In this document: positions 28,658 to 37,697 of the stretch, one piece after another
Layout of the letters: every line of letters starts with the position of its first letter
Numbering within the stretch: the first letter of the stretch is position 1
Assembly (NCBI RefSeq): GCF_019218265.1
Contig: NZ_JAHUZE010000002.1
Span: 992,001 to 1,056,000 of the forward strand
Direction of reading: 5' to 3'
Length of the DNA: 64,000 nucleotides
From: Maritimibacter dapengensis
GTDB lineage: Bacteria; Pseudomonadota; Alphaproteobacteria; Rhodobacterales; Rhodobacteraceae
Made by a program: the position numbers and the translations under genes
Notes under the pieces: generated by a model
Seen by the model: only the letters and a program-made list of their open reading frames with translations
Databases searched by the model: none
Told to the model about the DNA's origin: nothing

Positions 28658-29410
28658 TCAGCCGAGCGTAGCGAGGAACGGGAAGGTTTCGAGGAGCCAG
28701 TAGGACATGGCGGCGAACCCGCCGGTCAGCATCAAGACACCGACGGCGATGAGGAGCAGGCCCATGATCCGCTCGATCGCCTTCATATGCCGCTTCATCC
28801 AGTTCATCAGACCGGTCATGCGCGGGAAGAACGCCGCGACCAGCAGGAACGGGATGCCCAGCCCGGCAGCGTAGACGGCAAGCAGCAACGTGCCGCGCGT
28901 CAGGTTCGCCTCGGACGCCGCCATGGACAGGATCGCGCCCAGTTGCGGGCCGATACAGGGGGTCCAGCCGAAGGCGAAGGCAAGGCCCAAGAGGTAAGCG
29001 CCGAAGGCCGATCCGCCCTGGTCGCCCGCGTCGAGCCGCGCTTCGCGGTTGAGGAAGGGAATGGTGATGAGCCCAAGGAAATGAAGCCCGAAGACGATCA
29101 CGACCACCCCGGCTCCGACGTTGAAGTATTGCTGGTTCTGCAGGAAGAACGCGCCGAAGGCCGAGGCGGTGAAGCCGAGGAACAGAAACACCGTGGACAG
29201 GCCCAGCACGAAGAACAGTGCCGCGAAGGTGGCCTTTCGGCTCTCACCCGTGCCCACCGACAGGTCGCTGACCGACGTACCGGACATATATGCCAGATAG
29301 GGTGGCACGATGGGAAGCACACAGGGGCTCAGAAACGACAGAAGACCGGCGATGAGCGCGATGGTCATGGCCGGCAGCAGGGAGGCGTCGATGAGGTCTA
29401 TCCCGAACAT
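28658..29410 (-). CDS. ccdA: CcdA-type thiol-disulfide transporter
   Basis: A 250-residue polytopic (about six-helix) protein of the CcdA/DsbD-beta family. The two redox cysteines lie in 'LSPCVLP' and 'WTPCIGP'. It moves reducing equivalents across the membrane for cytochrome c maturation and periplasmic thiol repair. It is divergent from tusA. Two c-type cytochromes elsewhere in the window are potential beneficiaries. Confidence 0.92.
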   Translation of the reverse strand: MFGIDLIDASLLPAMTIALIAGLLSFLSPCVLPIVPPYLAYMSGTSVSDLSVGTGESRKATFAALFFVLGLSTVFLFLGFTASAFGAFFLQNQQYFNVGAGVVVIVFGLHFLGLITIPFLNREARLDAGDQGGSAFGAYLLGLAFAFGWTPCIGPQLGAILSMAASEANLTRGTLLLAVYAAGLGIPFLLVAAFFPRMTGLMNWMKRHMKAIERIMGLLLIAVGVLMLTGGFAAMSYWLLETFPFLATLG

Positions 29411-29506
29411 GACCCTCCTCTATCCGGCCTTGCGCCCGCCGTCACCCGGCAACATGTCACATGCAGGCGATGGACTTGTTACAGTGGCGCGGATAGAGGG
29501 AGCGGC

Positions 29507-29740
29507 ATGAGCGACCCTCTCGATATCGACGCGATCGGGCTGTTGTGCCCCTGGCCTGTGCTGAAGGCGCAAAAGGCGCTGCGCGGCATGGTCCCCGGCG
29601 CACGCCTGCGGCTTGCGGCGACCGATGCGGTGGCGGTGATCGACGTGCCGCATTTCTGCGACGAGCATGGGCATCGACTGGTCGAGACGTCCGAAGCGGA
29701 TGGCGTGACCTATTACCTGATCGAAAAAGGCACGGGCTGA
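29507..29740 (+). CDS. tusA: TusA-family sulfur carrier
   Basis: A 77-residue TusA/SirA-like protein. The active-site 'LLCPWPVLK' contains the CPxP cysteine that carries persulfide sulfur for tRNA thiolation, molybdenum cofactor or sulfur metabolism. The ATG at 29507 follows AGGGAGCGGC. Which sulfur pathway it serves is not shown by neighbours. Confidence 0.86.
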   Translation: MSDPLDIDAIGLLCPWPVLKAQKALRGMVPGARLRLAATDAVAVIDVPHFCDEHGHRLVETSEADGVTYYLIEKGTG

Positions 29741-29775
29741 CCCGAGACGGTTTCTGCCGCACCTTACCATCGGGA

Positions 29776-29807
29776 CGAAAAAGGGCGGCGCATTTCTGCA
29801 CCGCCCT
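29776..29807 (-). terminator. Terminator of rne
   Basis: On the minus strand an AGGGCGGTGC / GCGCCGCCCT stem (one G-T wobble) is followed by TTTTTC, beginning 27 bases after the rne stop. Confidence 0.85.
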
Positions 29808-29833
29808 GATCCAGGTCCATGTTCTGTCCCGCT

Positions 29834-32608
29834 CTAGCGCGACCACCATCCGCGCCGTTTGGGCTTTGGTGCTTCGTCGGCATTGGCGCCTTCGGCTTCG
29901 GCCAGTTCGGGCGACTTGTCGGCCACCGGCTCTGCCGGCGTTTCGGCAACCGGCTCAGGGGTCGGCTCGGGTGCCGATTCAGGCGCGGGTTCCTGGGCCG
30001 TTTCCGCAGGCGCGGCTTCGACGGGCGCGTCTTCGGTCTTTTTCTTCGTGGTCCGTTTCCGCGTCGTCTTCCTGGGTTTTTCCTCTGCTTCCGCAGCCTC
30101 GGGGGACTCTTCGGCAGGTGCGTCGTCGGTCGCCTTCTTGCGCGAACGGGTGCTCTTCTTCTTCGGCGGTGCCTTGGCGTCGGCGTCGGGCGCGGCGTCC
30201 TCCGCGGTTACGGCGTCGGATGCCTCGGCAGGCGCCTCGTCGGATGCCTTCTTGCGCGAGCGGGTGCTTGTCTTCTTCGGCTTCTCCGCAGGCTTTTCTT
30301 CGGCGGCGGCCGGTTCTGCCTCAACCGCTACGGGCGATTCCTCAGGCGTCTCCGACGTCGTATCGGCACCTTCGGTGTCCTGGGTATCGTCGGACTCGCC
30401 CGTCTCGCCGTTTTCGCCCTCGGTCTTCTTGCGACCGCGGCCGCGGCCTCCACGACGACGACGACGGCGCTTTTTCTTGGGCTGACCGTCCTCGTCGTTC
30501 TCGGCGTCCGCCTCGGGCGTGCCCGGTGCGGCGGGTGCTTCGTCCTCGTCTGCCTCGACCTCGTCGTCGATGTCTTCCATCAACGATGCGCTGACCGACA
30601 CCACGGCGGTGTCACGCTCGGGAACGACCCGCGTGGCGGTCTTGAATTTCTCGATCTCGTAATCGGGTGAGATCAGGAACGGATCGGCCTCGAGCCGGAT
30701 CGACAGGCCATAGCGGGCTTCGATCAGCGCGATATGTTCGCGCTTCTGGTTCATCAGGTAGTTGATGATCGCGACCGGAGCCTTGACCAGCACTTCCTTG
30801 GAGCGTCCGCGCGTCCCCTCTTCTTCAAGCTGGCGCAGGATGGTCAGCGCAAGGTTGTCGTCCGAACGGATCAGGCCCGTGCCGTGGCAATGGGCGCAAG
30901 GCTGCGTCGTCGCCTCGATCATGCCGGGGCGAAGCCGCTGGCGGCTCATCTCCATCAGGCCGAAACCGGAGATGCGGCCCACCTGGATGCGGGCGCGATC
31001 GGTCTTGAGCTTGTCCTTGATGCGTTTCTCGACAGCGGCGTTGTTCTTGCGCTCTTCCATGTCGATGAAGTCGATCACGATGAGCCCTGCGAGGTCGCGC
31101 AGGCGAAGCTGGCGCGCCACCTCTTCGGCGGCCTCGAGGTTGGTCTTGAGCGCCGTATCCTCGATCGAGCCTTCTTTCGTGGCCCGGCCCGAGTTCACGT
31201 CGATCGCGACGAGCGCCTCGGTGACGCCGATGACGATGTAACCGCCCGACTTGAGCTGCACGGTCGGGTTGAACATAGACGACAGGTAGCTTTCCACCTG
31301 ATAACGGGCGAAGAGCGGCAGGCCGTCGTGGTAATGTTTCACGTTCTTGGCGTGGGACGGCATGATCATCTTCATGAAGTCCTTGGCTTCGCGGTAGCCC
31401 GCGTCACCCTCGACATGCACTTCGTCGATGTCGCGATTGTAAAGGTCGCGGATCGAGCGTTTGATGAGGTCGCCTTCCTCGTAGATCTTCGCGGGCGCCG
31501 TGGATTGCAGGGTCAACTCGCGGATCTGCTCCCACATGCGTTGCAGGTATTCATAGTCGCGCTTGATCTCGGACTTGGTGCGCTTGGCTCCGGCGGTCCG
31601 CACGATCAGCCCGGCCCCTTTCGGCACCTCCATCTCGCCCGCGATTTCCTTGAGCTTCTTGCGGTCGGTCGCGTTGGTGATCTTGCGGCTGATCCCGCCA
31701 CCGCGTGCGGTGTTGGGCATGAGCACGCAATAGCGACCCGCAAGCGAGAGATAGGTGGTCAGCGCCGCACCCTTGTTGCCGCGCTCTTCCTTCACGACCT
31801 GCACGAGCAGGACCTGACGGACCTTGATGACTTCCTGAATCTTGTATTTGCGCGGACGCGGTTTGCGTGGCGGACGGATGTCCTCGTGGTCGTCGTCATC
31901 GGCGACCGATTCGATGTTCTCATCCTTGGAAGCGGCATCTTGCGGTGCGGCTTCCTCGGTCTCGTCATCCTGGGATTTCGAGCGCGAGGACCGGCGTGAA
32001 CGCGAGCGGGACCGGCTTTTGGGTTTGTCCTCGGTCTCTTCGGCAGTTTCGTCGTCCGAGACGGCGTCTTCGCCAGAGGCATCCGCATCGGTCACATCGT
32101 CCGACGGTTCTTCAACCGGGGTTTCCTCGACCGTTTCCATCGGGCTCTGCGCCTCGTCAGCGTCGCCGCCCTCGTCAAGGTCGATCACGTCCATGCCGGA
32201 CGGCTCGACATCCTTTGTCGCGACTTCGTCGTCGGACTTCACGTCCTCGGCCTTCGATGACGCCCGGCGGCGCGAGCGCGAGGGTTTGTCTTCGTCGTCT
32301 TTCGCAGCCATCGCCTCGGCATAAGCGCGTTCTTCTTCGAGCAGCGCCTCGCGGTCGGCGACCGGGATCTGGTAGTAATCCGGGTGGATTTCCGAGAAGG
32401 CCAGGAAACCGTGGCGGTTTCCACCGTAATCCACGAAGGCGGCCTGGAGCGACGGCTCCACGCGCGTGACCTTGGCGAGATAGATATTTCCGGCTAGTTG
32501 GCGTTTGTTTTCGGATTCAAAGTCAAATTCTTCGACCTTGTTGCCGTCCACCACGACGACGCGGGTTTCTTCCGCGTGCGTGGCGTCGATGAGCATTTTC
32601 TTTGCCAT
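29834..32608 (-). CDS. rne: Ribonuclease E
   Basis: A 924-residue endoribonuclease, the core of RNA decay and rRNA/tRNA processing. Residues 1-80 start the S1 domain; residues ~84-255 are an acidic, Arg-Ser-rich insert typical of alphaproteobacterial RNase E; the S1 fold resumes at 'KIQEVIKVRQVLLVQV'. Catalytic D470 ('AIDVNSGR') and D513 ('VIDFIDMEE') and the Zn-link C571/C574 ('PCAHCHG') are present. The C-terminal ~250 residues are disordered Lys/Ala/Glu-rich scaffold. The ATG at 32608 begins 'MAKKMLIDATHAEETRV'. Confidence 0.96.
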   Translation of the reverse strand: MAKKMLIDATHAEETRVVVVDGNKVEEFDFESENKRQLAGNIYLAKVTRVEPSLQAAFVDYGGNRHGFLAFSEIHPDYYQIPVADREALLEEERAYAEAMAAKDDEDKPSRSRRRASSKAEDVKSDDEVATKDVEPSGMDVIDLDEGGDADEAQSPMETVEETPVEEPSDDVTDADASGEDAVSDDETAEETEDKPKSRSRSRSRRSSRSKSQDDETEEAAPQDAASKDENIESVADDDDHEDIRPPRKPRPRKYKIQEVIKVRQVLLVQVVKEERGNKGAALTTYLSLAGRYCVLMPNTARGGGISRKITNATDRKKLKEIAGEMEVPKGAGLIVRTAGAKRTKSEIKRDYEYLQRMWEQIRELTLQSTAPAKIYEEGDLIKRSIRDLYNRDIDEVHVEGDAGYREAKDFMKMIMPSHAKNVKHYHDGLPLFARYQVESYLSSMFNPTVQLKSGGYIVIGVTEALVAIDVNSGRATKEGSIEDTALKTNLEAAEEVARQLRLRDLAGLIVIDFIDMEERKNNAAVEKRIKDKLKTDRARIQVGRISGFGLMEMSRQRLRPGMIEATTQPCAHCHGTGLIRSDDNLALTILRQLEEEGTRGRSKEVLVKAPVAIINYLMNQKREHIALIEARYGLSIRLEADPFLISPDYEIEKFKTATRVVPERDTAVVSVSASLMEDIDDEVEADEDEAPAAPGTPEADAENDEDGQPKKKRRRRRRGGRGRGRKKTEGENGETGESDDTQDTEGADTTSETPEESPVAVEAEPAAAEEKPAEKPKKTSTRSRKKASDEAPAEASDAVTAEDAAPDADAKAPPKKKSTRSRKKATDDAPAEESPEAAEAEEKPRKTTRKRTTKKKTEDAPVEAAPAETAQEPAPESAPEPTPEPVAETPAEPVADKSPELAEAEGANADEAPKPKRRGWWSR

Positions 32609-33128
32609 TTTGTCTCTTTGCACCACAACGGGTATCGGCCCCTCCCGGAGGAGCGGCCAAACGGTTGAGGTGACTTGTCAGGGCGAACAGCGGCGCGGCG
32701 AACACAGGCGCAAGGGCGGGCAGATCGCCCGTCCGTCTTGCTATCAGTGTCGTCTCGCGCCTCATCGCGTTTCTTCTCCGGTCACGGTTGTCGTCCGCGA
32801 CCAATTCGGGTCCGGCGGAACGTATCGTTTCCGGACAGATGTCGTGTGCGGTCTGCCCGCACAATGCGGCCTTTCGGCCAACTCGGTCCGTCCCGGCTCA
32901 TTCGCGTCCTTCGCGCGGTGCATGGTGCCGGTCGGTCGAAACTTTCGGGCACTCCGCAGGGAGTGCCTCACCCTCTTCATATGGTTTGAGGCGGGGTCAG
33001 GGCAATGGCGAAAATGCTCCGGGGGTGCGGAAATCGCGTAATCCCTCACTTACATGCGAAGCGGCGGTCCTGCGTCCCGGCCTTGTTTTCAAAGCGAGCG
33101 AAGGTGCGCGTGACGGCCAGACCTGAGG
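32609..33128. other. 520-base non-coding leader region upstream of rne
   Basis: No credible gene. It lies between the rne start and the mrcA stop, so it should hold the rne promoter and a long 5' UTR. An imperfect stem-loop at 32637-32658 sits 30-50 bases upstream of the rne start. RNase E autoregulates through its 5' UTR in E. coli; the same here is inference. Confidence 0.6.
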
Positions 33129-35639
33129 TCAATACAGACCGCCGGACGAAAGCGACCCGAAATTCGCCTTGCCGGGAATGACCACGGTTTCGCCCGTCGA
33201 GGTCTGCACCTGAACGTTGCTGCCATCTTCGCCACGACCGAAGAGCGGCAGGTTGGACCCCATCGCGAAACCGCCGTCGAAGACGATGCCGAAGATCGGT
33301 TCTTCGCCGTCGCGGAAGTATTCCGCCACCACATGCGGGCCCGATGCACTGTCGGGCAAGCGCGCGCCGGAATAGCGGTCGATCTTCACGAAATGGCCAC
33401 CCGGTGGCAGTTTGAACTTGCCGCCGCCGTATTTCTTCACCGCTTCGGTCATGAAGCGCTGGAACACCGGGCCGCAGGTGGAGCCGCCATAGGCGCGGCC
33501 CAGGCTGCGCGGGCGGTCGTAGCCGATGTAGCAACCCGCGACGATGTTCGACGTGAAGCCGATGAACCAGACGTCTTTGGAATCGTTGGTCGTGCCGGTC
33601 TTGCCCGCCGTCGGCACGGGAAGGCTCACGAGCCCTGCCGCCGTGCCGCGCTGAATGACCCCCTGCATCATCGAAGTAAGCTGGTAGGCGGTGACCGCGT
33701 CCATCACGCGTTCGCGGTTGGAGGTGATGCTCGGCGCTTCACCGGCCGGAAGCCGCGCGGCTTTGCAATCCTCGCAATCGCGCTGGTCATGGCGGTAGAT
33801 CGTGCGCCCCCAGCGGTCCTGCACCCGGTCGACCAGCGTCGGTTCCAGCCGCTCGCCGCCATTGGCGAACATGGCATAGGCCGACACCATCTTGAACAGC
33901 GTCGTCTCGTAAGAGCCGAGCGAGTTGGCGAGGTAGGGCGGCAGATCGTCATAGACGCCGAAGCGTTCGGCATAGCGCGCGACCGTATCCATCCCGACTT
34001 CCTGCGCGATGCGGACGGTCATGAGGTTCCGCGACCGTTCGATCCCGGTGCGCAGGGGCGTCGGACCGTAGAATTGGTTGGAGGCGTTCTGCGGACGCCA
34101 GATCCCTGCCCCGGTCTCGACCTCGATCGGCGCGTCGATGATGATCGAGGCGGGCGAGAAACCGGAAGACAGCGCGGAGGCGTAGACGAACGGCTTGAAC
34201 GTCGAACCCGGCTGACGGGTTGCCTGCGTGGCGCGGTTGAAGGTCGAATTCTCATATGAGAAGCCGCCCTGCATCGCGATCACGCGGCCGGTGTTCACGT
34301 CCATCGCCATGAAGCCGCCCTGCACTTCCGGGATCTGACGCAGCGACCAGCGCATGAAATCGCCCTCGCCCTCGTCGCCGGTGGTCATCGCGCGCACATG
34401 GACGATATCGCCGCGTTCGAAATTGTCGCGGAACGAACCGCTGATCCACTTGATGTCCTCACGGGGCACGACATGGGGCGACGGTTCGGGGTTGCCCTCG
34501 ATCCGAAGGCTCATCTGCGCATCGCCGATCTCGTCGACAACCGCGACATGCCACTTGTTCTCGAGCCAGATGTCGCGTGCCACACGCACCTCGGACAGCG
34601 CCTCTTCCCAGGTGCCGTCGTCGATTGTCGCGGGGTCGATGGACTTGCCCGTGCCGCGCCAGGTCGAGCGCGCCCGGTCGTAATCTTCGAGCGCCTTGCG
34701 CAACGAACGCGCGGCCAGTTCCTGCATCTCGGGGTCGACCGTCGCGCGGATCGTCAGACCGCCACCGAAGAATTCTTCCTCGCCGAACCGGCCCGAAAGC
34801 TGGCGGCGGATTTCATCGGTGAAATAGTCACGGCGGGGCATCGCCGCGCGGAAGCTTTCGAAATCGTCGCCCTGGACCGAGCGGATCGGGTTTTCCCGTT
34901 CCGCAAGATAGGTCGCCTCGTCGACGTATCCGTTCTCGTACATCTCCTTGAGGATGAAGTTCCGCCGATTGAGCAGGCGGTCGTAGTTGCGGACCGGATG
35001 GTAGTCGGACGGCGCTTTCGGCATCGCGGCCAGGGTCGCGGCCTCATGCGGGGCGAGTTCATCGAGCGTCTTGTTGAAATAGGTCTGCGACGCCGCCGTG
35101 ACGCCGTAGGAGTTCTGACCGAGGAAGATCTCGTTGAGATAGAGCGCGAGGATATCTTCCTTCTCGAGCGACTTCTCGAGCCGCGATGCGAGGATCAACT
35201 CCTTGATCTTGCGCTCCGCCGACCGGTCGGACGACAGCAGGAAGTTCTTCATGACCTGCTGGGTGATCGTCGACGCCCCGCGCAAACGCCCGCCCCGGGC
35301 CGCCTCGACCGCGGCGGCGACCATGCCGCGCGGGTCGTAGCCCTTGTGAGAATAGAAGTTCTTGTCTTCTGCCGAGATGAACGCGTGCTTCACCAGATCG
35401 GGGATCTGCGCGGCGGGGGTGTAGAGCCGACGCTCCTTGGCGAACTCGTCCATGAGCTGGCCTTCGCCGTTGTAGATACGCGAAATCGTGGCGGGCTGGT
35501 AATTCTCCAATTGCTCGGTCGAGGGCAGACCGCGGCTGTACATCCAGAAGATCGCACCCAGCGTCAACGCGCCTGCGAAGGCGGCGAGGGTGAGCCAGGT
35601 GAAAATGGCTCCGAACAGCCCGAGGATGAATCTGATCAC
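33129..35639 (-). CDS. mrcA: Penicillin-binding protein 1A (bifunctional)
   Basis: An 836-residue class-A PBP with glycosyltransferase and transpeptidase activities that polymerises and crosslinks peptidoglycan. An N-terminal membrane helix (about 5-30) is followed by the GT51 domain with 'SAEDKNFYSHKGYDPRG' and 'GASTITQQVMKN'. The transpeptidase domain has S-x-x-K in 'PGSTFKPFVYA', SRN ('RSRNLMTVR') and 'GKTGTTND'. An OB-like insert lies between them. It lies downstream of the amidase gene but is separated from it by an opposite-strand methyltransferase. Confidence 0.96.
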   Translation of the reverse strand: MIRFILGLFGAIFTWLTLAAFAGALTLGAIFWMYSRGLPSTEQLENYQPATISRIYNGEGQLMDEFAKERRLYTPAAQIPDLVKHAFISAEDKNFYSHKGYDPRGMVAAAVEAARGGRLRGASTITQQVMKNFLLSSDRSAERKIKELILASRLEKSLEKEDILALYLNEIFLGQNSYGVTAASQTYFNKTLDELAPHEAATLAAMPKAPSDYHPVRNYDRLLNRRNFILKEMYENGYVDEATYLAERENPIRSVQGDDFESFRAAMPRRDYFTDEIRRQLSGRFGEEEFFGGGLTIRATVDPEMQELAARSLRKALEDYDRARSTWRGTGKSIDPATIDDGTWEEALSEVRVARDIWLENKWHVAVVDEIGDAQMSLRIEGNPEPSPHVVPREDIKWISGSFRDNFERGDIVHVRAMTTGDEGEGDFMRWSLRQIPEVQGGFMAMDVNTGRVIAMQGGFSYENSTFNRATQATRQPGSTFKPFVYASALSSGFSPASIIIDAPIEVETGAGIWRPQNASNQFYGPTPLRTGIERSRNLMTVRIAQEVGMDTVARYAERFGVYDDLPPYLANSLGSYETTLFKMVSAYAMFANGGERLEPTLVDRVQDRWGRTIYRHDQRDCEDCKAARLPAGEAPSITSNRERVMDAVTAYQLTSMMQGVIQRGTAAGLVSLPVPTAGKTGTTNDSKDVWFIGFTSNIVAGCYIGYDRPRSLGRAYGGSTCGPVFQRFMTEAVKKYGGGKFKLPPGGHFVKIDRYSGARLPDSASGPHVVAEYFRDGEEPIFGIVFDGGFAMGSNLPLFGRGEDGSNVQVQTSTGETVVIPGKANFGSLSSGGLY

Positions 35640-35808
35640 GGTAAATGCCCCTTTCGTGCGTTGTTCGTATAATCTGTCCGGCCCTTGGGGTCAAAACCAT
35701 CGGCCCCGATCACGGTGAATTCACCGTGATGCGCAGATTCCCGCCATCGCGTGAAATTCGTGGACGAATCTTCTGGACGGGGCGTGGATCAATGCCTAGC
35801 TAGATTGC

Positions 35809-36414
35809 ATGCGGCCGGACGATATTATTCCCACATATGAACGTGTTGCGCGCGGCTTTGCCCGTTCGCGCGACCGGACCCTGTTCGAGCGCCCCTGGCT
35901 CGACCGTGCGCTCAACTATGCGCCGGGGCGCAAGGTGCTCGACCTTGGATGCGGACCGGGCAAGCCGATCGCGTCCTACCTGGCCGACCGGCGCTGCGAT
36001 GTCACCGGCGTCGATGCAGCGGGGTCGATGCTGGTTCTGTTTCGCGAAAACCTGCCGCGCGAACGGGCGGTTCATGCCGATATGCGTGGTCTGGAACTTG
36101 GCGAGACCTTCGACCTGATCCTTGCCTGGAACAGCATGTTCCACCTGTCGGCGGACGATCAGCGCGGCATGTTCGGTACCTTCGCCGCCCATGCGAACCC
36201 GCGCACAGTCCTGATGTTCACCTCCGGCCCGAATGCCGGGGAAGCGACCGGCACCGTGGACGGCGCAACCGTCTATCATGCCTCGCTCGACCCGGAGGAA
36301 TACCGCGGCCTGATGGCCGAAAGCGGCTTCAACGAAATCGCTTTCGTGCCCGAGGACCCGCAATGTCAGGGTCATTCGGTCTGGCTGGCCCAGTATCGCG
36401 GCGCTACTGTCTGA
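35809..36414 (+). CDS. Class I SAM-dependent methyltransferase
   Basis: A 201-residue methyltransferase. The SAM-binding glycine loop 'VLDLGCGPGKPIASYL' and the acidic 'GVDAAGSML' motif define the fold; the C-terminal 'MAESGFNEI' is a common feature of small-molecule methyltransferases. The substrate is unknown. It sits on the opposite strand between two cell-wall genes and overlaps the amidase 3' end by 11 bases, so it is probably not part of their function. Confidence 0.87.
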   Translation: MRPDDIIPTYERVARGFARSRDRTLFERPWLDRALNYAPGRKVLDLGCGPGKPIASYLADRRCDVTGVDAAGSMLVLFRENLPRERAVHADMRGLELGETFDLILAWNSMFHLSADDQRGMFGTFAAHANPRTVLMFTSGPNAGEATGTVDGATVYHASLDPEEYRGLMAESGFNEIAFVPEDPQCQGHSVWLAQYRGATV

Positions 36415-37603
36415 GACGTTCGGCCGCCGCGGCATCCGCTTCAGCCCAGCTCAGGATCGCGTCGCGCATCCCCTCGGCCGCCGATCTGCGCCAGTCAGGG
36501 TCCACCAGCTTTTCCCGGTCGCGCTTCGACGACAGAAACCCCAGTTCGACCAGCACCGAGGGAATGTCCGGCGCTTTCAGAACCGAGAAACCCGCCTCCA
36601 TGCGCGGCGTCTTGTAGGTCGAGCCGGTCGCCACGAAAATGCCCTGCACCAGCGCATCGGCCAACGCATCCGACCGTGGGTCGGTCTCGGTCCGCGCCAT
36701 ATCCATCAGCACCAGCGCGACCTCGTCTCCGGTTTCGCTCAGGTCCACGCCTGCAAGCAGATCGCTCCGGTCATGGCGTTCGGCCAGCTTCTGCGAGGCG
36801 ATATCGGTGGCATCCTCGGAGAGGGTATAGACCGTGGCCCCGTTCGCCCGCCCTTGCGCCAGCGCATCGGCATGGAGCGAGATGAACAGGTCGGCCCCGG
36901 CGGCGCGGGCGATAGAAACGCGTTCCTCCAGTGGCACGAACACGTCCTCGTCGCGGGTCAGAACGACATCTACACCATCGCTGCGCAGGAGCACGTCTTT
37001 CAATTCCCGCGCGAAGGTGAGCATCAGGTCCGCCTCGCGCACTCCCTCCTTCTCGGCGCCGGGGTCCAGGCCTCCGTGACCCGGATCGAGCACGACGACG
37101 AGCGGTCCCGTTCCGCGCGGATCACGCTGCAACGCGATGGGCGCGGCTTTGAACAGGGCCGAAGCGGGCGCGCCGGCCTTGGCGGCGAAATGCTCCGGAT
37201 CGGTGGGGATCAGGCGGATGTCGACACGCGCCGCCTCGCCCTCACGCCGCATCGCGGCCGTATCGACAGCGAGCGGTTCGGACAGCGTCAGCACCATTCG
37301 GGACCAGCCGGGGCGGAAAAGGCCCGTCTGCATGGTGACGATCGAGCCAATGGTCGAGACGAGTGCCTCGCCATCGGTTTCGCCCCAATCCAACTCGGAA
37401 AAGTCGACCACGAGCCGCGGGGGATCGGCAAGGGTGAACACCCGCCACGGCACCGCCTGGGTCATCGGGATGCCGATTTCGACCGAAGCTTCCGTCGATG
37501 TCACCGAGACGCCGTCGCCCGAAAGCCGCGCAAGCCCGGTCAGTTGCTGCGCCAGCCCCGGCGCGCTCATCATCATGAAAAGAAAAACACCCAGCCTTAG
37601 CAT
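36404..37603 (-). CDS. amiC: N-acetylmuramoyl-L-alanine amidase (AmiC type)
   Basis: A 399-residue periplasmic amidase that cleaves stem peptides from glycan strands, mainly in septal splitting. A signal peptide ('MLRLGVFLFMMMSAPGLAQQ') leads to an AMIN domain (about 25-130) and an Amidase_3 domain with zinc ligands in 'VVLDPGHGGLDPGAEKEG' and 'FISLHADA', and the catalytic Glu region 'LVELGFLSS'. It lies upstream of mrcA. Confidence 0.93.
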   Translation of the reverse strand: MLRLGVFLFMMMSAPGLAQQLTGLARLSGDGVSVTSTEASVEIGIPMTQAVPWRVFTLADPPRLVVDFSELDWGETDGEALVSTIGSIVTMQTGLFRPGWSRMVLTLSEPLAVDTAAMRREGEAARVDIRLIPTDPEHFAAKAGAPASALFKAAPIALQRDPRGTGPLVVVLDPGHGGLDPGAEKEGVREADLMLTFARELKDVLLRSDGVDVVLTRDEDVFVPLEERVSIARAAGADLFISLHADALAQGRANGATVYTLSEDATDIASQKLAERHDRSDLLAGVDLSETGDEVALVLMDMARTETDPRSDALADALVQGIFVATGSTYKTPRMEAGFSVLKAPDIPSVLVELGFLSSKRDREKLVDPDWRRSAAEGMRDAILSWAEADAAAAERLRQ

Positions 37604-37697
37604 CGCCTGCCCATTCTCGTTTTTGCAGAATCTACAGCGAATCCCGACCTGACCCCAAGCACCTTCTTCGGTCAGGCTCGCAAAGCGGCACGGGGCG

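Noticed and set aside
32762-33049. 95-codon minus-strand frame in the rne leader region
   Set aside because: No ribosome site, no homology-like features, and the composition is that of random GC-rich DNA.
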